DNA of 64,000 bases, from assembly GCF_038396675.1 (NCBI RefSeq), contig NC_088922.1, forward strand, positions 62,597,501 to 62,661,500, given 5' to 3'. The notes beneath the pieces were generated by a model, which saw only the letters and a list, made by a program, of their open reading frames with translations, ran no database searches and was not told the origin of the DNA. This document shows, piece by piece, positions 24,835 through 56,559 of this stretch. The stretch's first letter is position 1. Each line of letters opens with the position of its first letter. The DNA is from Hydra vulgaris (lineage: Eukaryota > Cnidaria > Hydrozoa > Anthoathecata > Hydridae). A program made the position numbers and the translations under genes.

Positions 24835-26212
24835 ATTTTATTAAAAATAAATACCAAAGTAGGTTAACAGATGAAAGTACGCAGGCTCTACTACAGTTGC
24901 ATTCAACGAAATATCAGCCAAATTTAACCAAATTATCAAAAAAAGTTCAAATCCAGAAATCACATTAAACTTCATTTCACCAATAATAATTGTTATTAAC
25001 TATAGCTTTTTCTATCTTTTTAATATAATATGTGAATTTCATTTTATGATTTCAAGTTAATAAAAAAAAACCTAAAATTTTGTATTTTTGTGGCTCTTCA
25101 TTATTATTTTGAATTTTTTTTAGCCGTTATGGCTCTTAGGATAAAAAAGGTTCCCGACCCATGGTCTGAATGGTTAAAAGAAAAAAACACAATATATTCA
25201 GAAGTCAAAAAAAAATAAAACTTCTGCGAAAAGTGCGAATTCGTTTCTCCCAAAATGAGGATTTGAATAAAGCATGTTATATGTGGCTTTTAAACACCCA
25301 ACACCAAAATATTCCTTCGCCTAGAACCATTTTGAAAGTCAAAGCTTTGCATTTTGCAAAAGAACTTGGTTGTGATAACTTTCAAGCATCCAATGGGTGG
25401 TTAGATAGATGAAAAAAAAAAAAGAAACAATGTATCGTTTCAAACAATATCAGGTACTTCATCACTTTATTTTTTCCTTGATATTTACACTTTTTCAGGC
25501 ATTTGTCTAAAAGATAATAAGCATGGAACTCTCATTTCTGTTCCATCGCCTTTTAACCAATATATTACCAATCCAATTCTTTTGTTTTAATTTGTTTGAA
25601 GTCATTACCACGTTTTGGCTTATTACCACGCACTGCATGAAAAGGAAATAAACCATAGCTAATAAAACTTATACCGATTTTAAAGTTGCTTTTCTTATTT
25701 TTCATAGGTGAAAGTCAAGATGTTACTAATGAAATGACCGCTCCTAGGAGGGAAATAGCTTTGCCGACAATATTGTCTCGTTATAACTTGCGTGATATAT
25801 TCAATGCAGATGAGTTCGGTTTGTTTTATAAAGTACTTCCAAAAAAAGTATGCATTTAAAAGGCGAGAAATGTAGCGGAGATTAGAGTTGCAAAATACGA
25901 CTAACTGGGCTTGCTGCAGCTAACATGTGTGTAGAAAATTTTCATGTTTGTTATTTGGAAATCAAACAAACCCCGTTGCTTTAAAGGAATTAGAAGCACT
26001 CCATATTGTTACCGTGCGCAAAAAAAGAGCTGGATGACCTCTGAACTATTTGAGGAGAAAACGAGAAAGTTTACATCCCCCATCCGAATATTGAAAATCT
26101 TAAATTGCTCACTCTCTATTTTTTCCCCCCAAACACAACTTCATGTTTGCAGCCGATGGATCAAGGAGTCATTCGATCGTTGAAGTGCAAGTACCGAACT
26201 AATTTAATTAAG

Positions 26213-26261
26213 ATCATAAATGCTATTGAGATAATGGCATTATCTCAATAGCATTTATGAT
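26213..26261. repeat. Perfect 49-bp palindrome
   Basis: ATCATAAATGCTATTGAGAT and four further bases are followed by one central base and the exact complement. The AT-rich flanks continue the symmetry imperfectly to about 26201-26278. It interrupts the Tigger transposase remnant. Confidence 0.9.
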
Positions 26262-26889
26262 TTTGTTAATTAAATTATGATAATAAAAACAAATGCCTTC
26301 AACCTCCATACTTGATGCTATGAAAATGCTTGTTCATTTTTGGAATGAAGTTTTAGAAACCACTATTATTAACTGCTTCCACAAAGCAGGATTGATTATA
26401 AGAGGAGTGATGACAGATGAAGATATTGTACAAGATAACATTAAGGTAGTTAAAGAAAAAATGCAAGTAGGAAGCGAAATGTCGGTGACAAAAGTCAGCG
26501 ACTGAAGAAGTTCGTAATACAATTGATACCCTTGTTAATTTTTCGATTTTTACTCAGGGTGTTGAAATTAGAAGAGTAGTTTTGAATACTTCAAAGCTAT
26601 TTAAAAAAGAATTGTGCGAATCACTGAAATAAACATCAATTTCGGACTTTTTTCGCTTATAGTATATATTATATATACAAAAATATATATTTCACATAAG
26701 GTTATATTGTTCTATATATATGTATATAATATTCTTGTATTGAAGAACATTCGATAAGTCTCAAAATCTCAATAAGTCGGGCATTTTGAAAAAGCCCGAC
26801 TTAACGAGAGCTTTGCTTCATTCGGACATTCGTTAAGTCGGACAAAAAATATACACACCTTCAGAATCCGAGTTAACGGGATTCTACTG

Positions 26890-27500
26890 TTTTGCCAACC
26901 TAATGCGGGTGTATTACATGTGGGGTAATTAAATTCAAAACTTCTTCCCGGTTGACAGTTCTTGACAGTACTCTGCATGAGTTAATGACAGGATCTGAAG
27001 TTACCGAAAACATATTGAGCAAATCTATATGCGTAAGTTTTTTTTTGTATGATTCTCACGAAATCGATGAAAATCTTTGTTGCAAGCTTCTCGAGACTCT
27101 ACCGTTTTAGTTGTCTGATTAGACAAATGCATGTTTTTATAACTTTTTATGAAGTGTTTTGTGTACATTAACATAGGCATTAGTACGACTTATAATAATT
27201 AAAAAAAAGTGTTTTGGTTTTAGAGCAAAGAGGTTCAAATTCATAATAAATAATATCATAGCCTAAGGATATTGTTATTAAAAAAATACTGAACTAGTTA
27301 ATGAGTTTGACGTCTAACCCTGTAATTTCACCTCTTTATTCTGACTTCATAAGAAAATATAAATTATAAAAATGTTTTTATATGCCGTCTCCTAAAGTTT
27401 TTATTTTTATTTCAAAACTTTTTAATTTGATTTAAAAACTTTTTTTTTTGTTGATGGTTACAATAGTTTTAACAAGAATAAACTAATTAAAATCAACACA
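26890..27500. other. Intergenic DNA
   Basis: No feature recognised between the Tigger element and the LINE. Confidence 0.5.
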
Positions 27501-27502
27501 TT

Positions 27503-27528
27503 TAACCCTAACCCTAACCCTAACCCTG
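27503..27528 (-). repeat. Four interstitial telomere-type repeats
   Basis: The + strand reads CCCTAA repeated, giving four GGG runs separated by TTA on the minus strand, enough for a G-quadruplex. They lie at the 3' end of the LINE. Confidence 0.95.
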
Positions 27529-27799
27529 AGTGTGAATTCACACTCACATGAAAATCGTTAAAAACAATAAATAATAAATAAACCAAAAAAAAATCAAATA
27601 AATAAATTGACTATATATATGTCCACATATATATAGTCAATTTTCGATTAATCTTTTAAAAAGTATTTAAAAACAAAAAGCAAACTACAATTTACAAAAT
27701 TATAATATAAACTACAAATAACATTAAAAATATTCAAATTCAAATTCAAATTACAACCGTTTCATTACAGAAAAATAAGTAAATATATAAAAATAGTAA

Positions 27800-29229
27800 T
27801 TAAAAACGACAGATTTTACAATAACAAACTTTTGCATACCAATTTTTAATATGTTTTTTGAACACCTCAGAACTTTTAGAGGACATGGTCTTGTTATCTA
27901 GAGTGTTCCATAACGAAATGGCTCTAAATATAGTACAACATGTATCCTTATATTTGGAGCAATTTGAAGGTAGAATCATTTTTTTGCTACAACGAAGTTT
28001 AAAAGGAAGTTTTTTTGTATTGAATAAATCCTTCATAAATTGTGGATTTAGGCAATTAATTGATTTAAAAACTTCTATCATAAGAAAGCGCAAATTTCTT
28101 AAGTGGATCCTCGGACTATTATCAAAACTTATCAACTCATCAAGAGATAAGTCAAACCTTTTATGGACAATACAAAGAGCGTTTTTATGAATTTTATTTA
28201 TAAGGTTGTCATAGTATTTAGAAAAAAACATCCATATTAGGGGACAATAAGAAAAATTTGACATTATGAAGGCGTTAAACAACAATGTAGCTTTATTACG
28301 GGATAAAAAACTTCTTATGCGTGAAAGAGCAAAACATTTACTATTAGCTTTACTGCATAAGTATTTAATGTGTTCTCCAAAATTTAGATTCTTATCAATT
28401 GTAACACCAAGTAGTTTCACCCTATCAGAGGCAAAAACAGTTATATTACCTATTTTTAGGTATTGATTTTTTGTGTTTTTTAAACCAACTAAAAGTAATT
28501 GGAATTTATCAGGGTTGGCAACCATCGAGTTAAACTTAAACCAGGCAATGGTATTAGTTGCTTCTTTTTGCAATCGAAGCTGTAATCACAGGCATACAGC
28601 GTATTATCATCTGCAAAGTTGCACAATTCAGTATCTTTAATAAAGAAGAATATATCATTTATAAAGATATTAAAGAGGATGGGGCCAAGAATGGAACCTT
28701 GAGGCACTTCCGACAAAATATCAACCCAATTAGAAACAGAAGGTCCTATCCTTACCCTTTGTTTACGACCACTAATATATGATATAAGAAATTTAAGACT
28801 TTCTTTAGAGAAACCATACGCTTCTAATTTAGCAATACGTAGGTCATGCGGAATAAAATCATACGCTTTAGATAGATCCATTAATAATGTTCCAATAATA
28901 CCTCCATTGTTAATGCATTCATGCCACTTATTAAGTAAAAAAATTAGTGTATGCTGAGTACTATAACCTCTACGAAAACCACACAAAAGTTTGTTAAATT
29001 TTGGCTCCATAAATAATAAAATCTGTTCATAAACGATAATTTCAAAAACTTTGGAGAGAGCGGGTAGGATACTTATAGGGCGATAGTTAGCCTTATCTGT
29101 TGGGTCATTTTTTTTAAGACACGGTAAAACATCCGCCATTTTTAGAAATGACGGGAATGTTCCATCTAAGATGCTCAAGTCAAAAATGTAAAGATAGAAC
29201 AAGATAATTATGACATTGCTATATGTCAA
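27800..29229 (-). pseudogene. LINE reverse transcriptase, one frame break
   Basis: The frame 28489-29229 contains the reverse transcriptase blocks NYRPISILPALSKVFE, LLMDLSKAYDFIPHDLR, SEVPQGSILGPILFNIF and NFADDNTLYA, which includes the catalytic Asp-Asp pair. The frame 27800-28573 continues after a frame change near 28550 with NPDKFQLLLVG, VKLLGVTIDKNLNF and the C-terminal FRAISLWNTLDNKTM. The endonuclease domain and the start of the protein are missing. Confidence 0.9.
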
Positions 29230-29240
29230 TTAAGGACGTT

Positions 29241-31994
29241 TTCAAAAAGTTGCAATTATTGGAGTCGGGAAACAAAAAAACCCCAAAATTTTTTTCCCCT
29301 ACCCCAACCATGAAAGCAACAATTTAATATAATATTTTTTTTATTTTTAACTAAATTTATATTCATCGATAAATTTAGAGAATAATCTTTAAGTGTTTAA
29401 AACTTAAGATTATATAAAGTTTGAACCATTCTCAATTTGAGAAGGTTAATTATTGCACATGATCTGAAAAAAATTAATTTACATAAAAATTGTGGACTGA
29501 TGTTGTAATAAATTATACACCGTTGTACAATTAAGAACTTCGGCTATACACAATTAAAAAATTAGCTTGGATACATGAAGATACAAAATTAGAAAAATTA
29601 AAAACAAAAAAAGCTTTTACAACATTAACGTAGTTTTTTAATTCATATTATTATACATATCGGCTCTTATTTAAATAAAATTGTGATTGTAATAAAAATT
29701 ACTTTCCCTCTAAAGTAAAATCCACCACAGCATTAAAATAATTACTTTCTTAAAGCCTTGTTAAATGTTTAATTACTAGCTCTTTAAAGTTGAATTTAAA
29801 TTTTTTTCAAAATTAAATAACATTTTAACTTTATTTTAATTGGTGTTAACTCATTTGAATGTTTTTCATAACACCTCAAGTTTTTACCAATGCAGGACTG
29901 TAATTGTAAGAAAATAATTTTTAAAATTTCAAAGATTTCTTGAAACACCTACGAGTCCTTAATACAAGTAGGGAATGGTAAAAGGAGGGAGGTGGAAAAT
30001 TTAGTACAGATCTAATAAGCGTTGTAGGGGATTTATAAAAAGAGGGGGGGGGGGATTCCCATGTTACAATATAAGTATTTTTTATTAAAAAAATTCAGTT
30101 TATAAATCTAAACTAATATTTTTTACAAAACATTCATAAAACTATTTAATTCAAGGGTGACCTGCGGTCAAATGCGCATTTTCTAACAGCTGTGTTATTA
30201 TAATTCTAATAGGATTTCATATGCTGGTATAACAATGAAGCAATGTGACAGCGCGTAGTGAACAAAATACAGAGCGGAATGAACCGTAACGATAAAGTAT
30301 AACGCTAATTGACAACATTCAATAAGTTTAATAATAAATAAATGAATTAAATGTTTGAGAAAATTAGTTTCACGTGCTTTTTTTATGTAAATGTGAAAGA
30401 GCAAATTTTTTCTGGTAGAAGAGATTAACAATATACAGGACATTGTTGTAATTGACATTTTAGACCCACTTAGGCATAAAAGTGACTTTGTGACAAAGTT
30501 ACTTTTAGATGAGTTTTACTAAAAGTTTACATTTCATGTGTGTATTTCTTGAAAATAAAAATCTTTAATCATTTTCTTATGCTATTAATTCAATAAAACA
30601 ATCCTATTAGGATTATTTCATTGAATTAATTAAACAACTAGGATTCCAAATTGATGTATTTTTTACTCTATTTAGTATTTTTCTATATAAAAATGTTTTC
30701 ATAAAATGATATGTTTAATTGTATTTTACTCTTATTCAAGAAATCATATTCAAGTTGAATCATATTCAAATCTATTTAGCATTAAATTAATACTAAACAT
30801 TTATTACATATCACATTTACAAACTTGCTTTTGCTAAAACATTTCAGTAAATGCACTACATTTTTAGTAGTAATACAGGCTACTATATAATATTATAGCT
30901 AAATAGTATATAGTACAGTTATATACTGGTATATAATATTATAGCTATAATTCATCTATATATTTTTTTTATTTTTCAATAAATCATCATTTGATATTGT
31001 ATATATAAAATCAAGTTTTGCCACTTTTTCCTGTTTCATTTCTTAAATTTGAATGAATCATGTAAGGCTAGTTTATTTAAAGTTTATAAAACAATTCTTT
31101 CTATCCTACTTGTTGCAAGTTGATGCATTTATCAATCCTTCAATTTCAATATTCCCTGATCAAATAGTTTAATTAATTTAACCATTACAGTGTTAATGCA
31201 CTAAAAATTAAATTAATATCTTTTAGAAATAATTTCTTTAGTTCTTTATTTGTAAAATTTAATTTGTAATCTTTATTAGTAAAATTTACTATATACTATT
31301 TATTTAACTTTTCACTTCATCTTTTAAAAAAGTTAAAAGTATCAAGGATCTAAAGTGTTTGAAACGAAATTATTGTCAGTTATTTCAATATATATTTAAA
31401 TAATATATATAACATATAAATACAGAAAACATATGTTTACTTATTTAAAGTCAAACTTATTTAAAATACTGGTTAAACTCCAAATCAAGCTGTTGATAAA
31501 AAATATTCTGTAAATAAAATTATTTTTCCTAAAATAATCCTAATTTTTATTTTTTCTAATTTTTCGAATAAAAACTAATAAGCTCAAAATAACTTATAGT
31601 TTTAAAAACTAACTTTTCATTGCATTGTTAAAAAAAAATGTTCTTTCAAATGCAACATTAATTTGTAAGTCAAATAAATTTCAATATTGATATGATTTAA
31701 TATGGTTTTAAATATTGCTGTATTTAAGGTGTCTTTTATAAATAAAATTTCTCTTATATAATTGAATACTTTTGGTATTCAAGGCAGTTATTTGAAATAC
31801 TTTGGCTATAAAGTATAGTATCAATTAAAATTAAATTCATCATCAGGAGATGTAGGCATATCTAGTAATGGTTATTTCAAGTTGATTTATGTGCTTTATT
31901 TCATGTGGCAACATCCATGAAATTTTATGTATTACTTTATTCTGAACGGTTAAGTATTTATTAGGTCTCAGAGAGACTTAGATTAGTGTTACAC

Positions 31995-32059
<65 letters not shown>

Positions 32060-32910
32060 TATAAATATATATCTTAAAATATCCATTTAGAATATTTTGT
32101 ATATGTGTACATTTTTTTGAATAGTGTAGTTAAAACATGAAGTTGATATTTGTTCATATATTATTCAAGAAAGCTTAAATATAGCTGATCCTTGCATTTT
32201 GGATGGTTCTTGTATTTTCTATGAACAAATTTTGAGATTTTCAGATTAACAAAAAGAGTTTCAAGTTTTGTAAATATAAATTGTTTTTATGAAAAAAATA
32301 TTTTTCGTATTGTTTTTTAAATATCTATAATTGATTAAAAAGCTAACAAAAAATAATTTAGCCCCTGCGAGTAAACCGACAATAAATTTTTTTTTTTACT
32401 GAATCGGGGGCCTCAGAAATACAATTTATGAAAAACGATTAGGCTTTAAATAATAGAATAATAATAAAAAGGTCTAGTTTAGCTGAGGCCACAGTCAAGT
32501 CCTGGTCCCTAGTCAGTTTCTAAATTTTTATATTTTATTTATTTTAGTTGCTTAATATTATTTTTTGGTTAAATAACAGTAATATTAATTTTGCTAAGAT
32601 ATGATTTGAATGACTAACTGAATGATTGAATGAATAGAAAGTAGTTAAAGCTTATGTTGAGAAGAAGAAAGTTACAATAAAATGTTTAAATTTTTATTTT
32701 TAATCTTTTTAAATTTTGTTTACAAAATATTACTGAAATTCTTTAAAAATTTTAGCAATAAGATTTTTATACTTATATTGTCAAGTTTACTAATAAAACT
32801 AGGTGTATTGTTTATGAGTTAATTATTATGTAAGTATTTATGATTCTAATTTATTTCTTTATATAAGAATATATAATTCTATAAATGTATTCTCATAAAA
32901 GAATTTATTT
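29241..32910. other. AT-rich intergenic region before RWDD1
   Basis: I see no gene. It contains a G run at about 30043-30054 and a (TA)n array at 31999-32060. The word CTAATAGGAT near 30209 and its complement near 30602 hint at an old inverted repeat, too weak to call. The RWDD1 promoter probably lies in the last kilobase, but no clear element was found. Confidence 0.5.
31999..32060. repeat. (TA)n microsatellite
   Basis: TA units with one interruption at the end. Confidence 0.9.
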
Positions 32911-52348
<19,438 letters not shown>

Positions 52349-52362
52349 ATAGTTCAAAATTA

Positions 52363-52536
52363 AATAAATTTTTGTTTAATTTTTGTTTTTTATTGCCATA
52401 GAAACCATGTTTGAGTTGTTATTTTGCAAATTTAGTTACGCAAAACGAATCCCTCATTTCTTTTATTAATTTTTTTTTTCAAGCGAAGATTTGCACAAAG
52501 TTTGTGCACTTATTTTTTAGATTTAAATGTAATAAA
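52363..52536 (+). promoter_or_regulatory. Candidate poly(A) signals of RWDD1
   Basis: AATAAA occurs at 52363-52368, 15 bases after the stop codon, and at 52531-52536. The second gives a more usual 3' untranslated length. Confidence 0.4.
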
Positions 52537-52539
52537 CTC

Positions 52540-53095
52540 ATTCACATCGATATCTTTTAATTTAAAAATTTCAGTCATTTTGTTTCACACGTGAAAAATT
52601 CCAATTATTTTAGAGAATGGCAGATAATAAACTTTTTTAAAAAAGTTAAAGCTATCAAGTGTTTACTGAGGAAAAACTTGACGCAGAATTCAATTCTGGA
52701 AAAAAATAGTAGCTAGCATGACGATGTAGGAAAAGTGCATTTTTTCAAAATGGCTGTTAAAAATAGCCGCTGCCTCAAGCTTCAAGTACTGAAGCCACAA
52801 CCATGGTCTCCATTCACGGCCACAACTATGGTCTCCAATTTTTATAGGATTTCGAGATTGCTACATTCAATTCTGCGTTTTATGCATACAAAGTATCACA
52901 AGCCCGATATTGTAATAATCTGTACTTTTTAATGTTAAAAAAGATGAGGCGCCAATAAAATATTCCATCGACAATTTGTAACTTAACTCACAAATCATCT
53001 GAATAAACTAATAATTCTGCAAACTGTTTAAAAATCATAAACTCGGACCACTTTAATAATCAATGTCATGAACAAACAATCACATGTCATCACTC
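52540..53095. other. Intergenic DNA after RWDD1
   Basis: No gene recognised. A short internal repeat CCACAACCATGGTCTCCA / CCACAACTATGGTCTCCA occurs at about 52795-52836. Confidence 0.5.
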
Positions 53096-53099
53096 TTTA

Positions 53100-54860
53100 C
53101 AGGACTGAACTGAGTAGTGTACCAATGTTGTCCGAAAGTTCATTTTCTGGTTTTATTGCGTTACGAATGGAACATATTAGTTCGTCAATTGTAAAATTCA
53201 CTATTTTGAATTTTCCAGAATAAAGTTTTATTCGTCATCCTGTTTGATTTCAGGCGCTATCGTAAGACGTATGTATGAAGTTTCATTGATCAGCTGTTTC
53301 TCGTTGAGCGAATCCAAAATATCGACAGCTTTTGGAGTTATGGGACCGTTGTGTTCTTTGCACTTTTCAAGAAGCTTTAAAGTTTTTCCATGTTTTTTTA
53401 CCTTCATTTTTTTTACGTTTATTCACCGCTAGTTGACAAGCCTGTTTCGCAATAGCTAAGAAATCAGCTTCAGCTTCATGACTTGTCCTACCTCGCAGGA
53501 AGTCCTTGCCCATTTCCAACGTTTCTTCTTCTCACTTCCAGGTAATTCTAAAAAATCTGAATTACCCAAGTAAGCATTAGTTGTTACTACATTCTTTCTA
53601 GAGACGGTCTGTATTGATGTAGTTCTACCACATATTTTATGCGGTTGTTCAGCTTTGCGAACTCCGGTTCACATCCGAGATTTATTAGTGAGGCGTGCTC
53701 CATTTTGCCGTCTGTTCTATCACTTTCAAAATCAGAGTCTTTCTGTACGTTATTAGAGTCTGGATTATTGACTGAAGAAAAAAAATCGTTCTTTTTTAAC
53801 TGTCGAATCAATGTGTCTATAATTTCAGCCAAAATAGCAGTAAGAGGCTTTTCTCTGCCACAGTTTAAGTCAGTATTGCTTCAGGCTTCTTTCAGTTGTG
53901 ATAATCTTTAAAAAACTCTCGCACACCGCTCCGTGTTGAATCATATTTAGTAGTTCTCGGTTTGTCAGTTCTTCCCTTGTCAATTCCGTGTAATTCTATT
54001 GTAGGAAAAATAACCATCTCGTCAACTTCGGCATATACTTCTGAACAGAGAATAAACCAAAAAGGTCTTGGATTGATTGTCTCCTGGTTCCAAACTCTTT
54101 CGCTATTTCAGCAATGCGCCCAAAGCAATTAGAAACAAAACCTCTGAATCCGCAATGTTTAGTGTTTTAAAGATCCGTCCTTTGTATTCTGTGTATGACT
54201 AGCATAACTTGGCGAGAGTAACTTGGTTACGGTGTTGTCCAAGAGTGTGTATTGAAGTTGACGGAGACGTGATTGCTTTCTGTCCATATGATATGTCCGG
54301 CAGTTTCTCAACTCCTATTCTCTGCTCGGTGTCGCGAAATAACTTCTCGACAGAATGATCGATGCCCAGTATTAAATGCGCACAACATTTAAAATTTTTT
54401 TTTGTCTTTAGCACCTAGGTTTTTTAACAATATGCTACGATCCTCGAAACAATCTGACATCCAAAAATCTATAGCACAGAGTCCGACAACACCGCAAAAC
54501 TTTAATTTAAATTCGCAGGCTACTGCACCCTAAGATCTTAAATGAGAAGTATGCTCAATATTTGGTCAATGTTCTCTGCTCTCTGTCTGAACTACTGATT
54601 GTAATGTGATCTGTCTTAATATCGTACAACTTGTAACTGACAGCTTTGGTTGTATCGTCTAAGCACACGGTATCAACATCACTAGGGTCTTTATTGAGAA
54701 GATAATTTGCCGTCATCTGGACATTGAGGTAAGATGGGTCTTCCAAATACCTATCAATAGTCCTTACTGAGGGAAAACAAAGTGACATCTCTAGTAGAGA
54801 GATGTCTTTTCAGGTTGTTAGCGATTGTGCTCTTTTTCGGTTCATCTTTTGTCAAAAATA
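53100..54860 (-). pseudogene. Decayed multi-block protein gene of unknown family
   Basis: Minus-strand pieces, in order, include ANYLLNKDPSDVDTVCLDD (near 54690), AHLILGIDHSVEKLFRDTEQ (near 54370), TSIHTLGQHRNQVTLAKL (near 54230) and CGREKPLTAILAEIIDTLIR (near 53810). They continue with INLGCEPEFAKLNNRIKYVV (near 53660), FLRGRTSHEAEADFLAIAKQ (near 53480) and EHNGPITPKAVDILDSLNEK (near 53320). Frames change repeatedly and stops are common. I recall similar uncharacterised proteins repeated in cnidarian genomes, which suggests a transposon-borne or retrocopied gene, but I cannot assign a function. Confidence 0.5.
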
Positions 54861-55384
54861 GAAAATCAATTTTCAATATAGCCAATTTGAATTCATAGTG
54901 TAATGAAGCTGCGCTTGTTGTTCAAAATAAGTTGATTCTAGCTTTTTCTGATTATTTTATGTAACTTTTTTCAAAAACTTTAAGAAACATTTCTCTTGTA
55001 GCTACTACGGATATAAAATTACTCCTTTTTTAGTTCTTGTTGCATAGTATCATAATGAAAGTGTTTTAAACACGTATTTTATTTTAGGCATGTTAGTATA
55101 ACCTCAATAGATTAACTATATTTCAATTGTTTGATTTTAATAGATAAATTATTCACATATTATCATTATACCTAATTTACCAAAAAACAAATAAGCATGT
55201 TTAATAATGAAAAACTTCACCATTATTACTAGTTCGCCAATGAGAAATATTTCAGAGCAAAAAAAAGGTAGGAATAAACAAGAAGTAAAGAATGCTTGTA
55301 AAAGTAAAAATAGAAAAAAAGAACTTTAACAAGTCAGAGATAATCATGTAAAGAAATAGAGAGTGCCCGAAGTGACGAAAAATA

Positions 55385-55680
55385 TCACGATCCGCCAACA
55401 GAACATTGGACTATGTTTCATAAATGCAAGTTCTGGTTGCACGAGAAGTGCACAATTGGTGAGAGCATGTCCCGGAGTTTTGTTTGTGGTATTTGTTTGC
55501 AATTTTTCTTTAATTTTAACACGTAAAAAATAAAAGATTAATTTTAAAAGACTGTTGCTGTATTGAGTTTTGATGAAAGGTTCATGGTCTCCCTATGGAA
55601 GACTGGATTATGTGTTACAATTGTAAGGCCTGGCAAAAATGAGCATATCCCAAGGTTTTATCTGTGATTTTTGCACTTAA
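55385..55680 (+). pseudogene. Two Cys/His-rich (PHD-like) fragments, probably transposase C-termini
   Basis: The first reads HKCKFWLHEKCTIGESMSRS then FVCGIC; the second, near 55595, reads MEDWIMCYNCKAWQK. Both have the C-x-x-C...W-x-H..C pattern that closes many Tigger/pogo transposases in invertebrates. Each is only 30-40 residues and bounded by stops. Confidence 0.4.
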
Positions 55681-55699
55681 TTATTACAATTGGCATTTT

Positions 55700-56125
55700 A
55701 TTATTCTACTACAGTTTTTGTGATTACTCTACGGCGTGTTCGAAGTTACCCGACGTACATAGAGTAATTCTGAACACGAATGCTTTAATTTTTGCCGTAA
55801 AATTTTATTTTATATTAAGATTTATAAAAATTGCTTTTGAGAGTTTTTGACTGAATAGTTAGACTAATTGTTAATAAATATTTGCAGCTTAGCTGTTTGC
55901 CAATACCTTACTTTACCCTTTATTTTTTTAACGTTTTATATCAACGTTGAATGTTTATTCATTCTCTTACTCAGTCACATAACTACTACAATATTTTGAA
56001 GAATATGTTTTGGAATAAGCTTTGGATTGTTTTCTTTTAAAAAAAAGAATATCTTTCCATTAACCTAACCTTTCAAAGATGTAGCATGACTTTTTAAAAT
56101 ACCAAAATAAACTACTTTTGTCATT
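55700..56125. other. Intergenic DNA
   Basis: No feature recognised. Confidence 0.5.
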
Positions 56126-56129
56126 ATTT

Positions 56130-56330
56130 TCCCTATTTTTACACCTGTGGCATCCAACCAAAACAGTCCCACACCGTAACAGTACATTCACCATATTTTA
56201 CAGTTGATAATACGCACTGTTTTATCACTGTTTTATCATCTTGAAACCAAAGATTTAAAACTTAAACACGTTGATCCACGTTTCCATTCATTGGTGGTCT
56301 ATTTTTATCGTAGTTTTGCCCACTTTAGCA
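56130..56330 (-). pseudogene. Tc1-type transposase fragment
   Basis: Minus-strand reading gives LSTVKYGECTVTVWDCFGW, the decayed form of the block after the first catalytic Asp (usually ...KHGGGSVMVWGCF). Upstream residues are scrambled by frame changes. Confidence 0.55.
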
Positions 56331-56559
56331 TTTTTAATAATTTTATGATTTTATTTTTTTCAAAAAAATAGTATAAAATAGTATTAAACTATTTACTATA
56401 AAAAAAGAAAAATATCATGGTTAACAAGTGTGTTCCATATGATTGTAAAACTAGATACACCAGTTCCTTGGAACATATAAAAGTTACTTCTTTTAATTTG
56501 GTCTTATTTATTTTATTTACATTTATATTATTTCATCTAATCTTAAGATATTTGAAGTT

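Larger units (their letters stand above)
27503..29240 (-). mobile_element. 5'-truncated CR1/Jockey-like LINE ending in telomere-type repeats
   Basis: The minus strand carries a reverse transcriptase (27800-29229), an AT-rich 3' untranslated part with a 36-bp palindrome at 27606-27641, an 18-bp palindrome (27528-27545) and then four AGGGTT-type units (27503-27528). The element begins abruptly inside the reverse transcriptase at about 29230, as expected from incomplete reverse transcription. Confidence 0.8.

Noticed and set aside
27503..27528. Chromosome end
   Set aside because: Only four repeat units, embedded between other sequences on both sides; best explained as the LINE tail or an interstitial tract.
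27858..28190. Plus-strand genes opposite the LINE
   Set aside because: They are antisense shadows of the reverse transcriptase frames.
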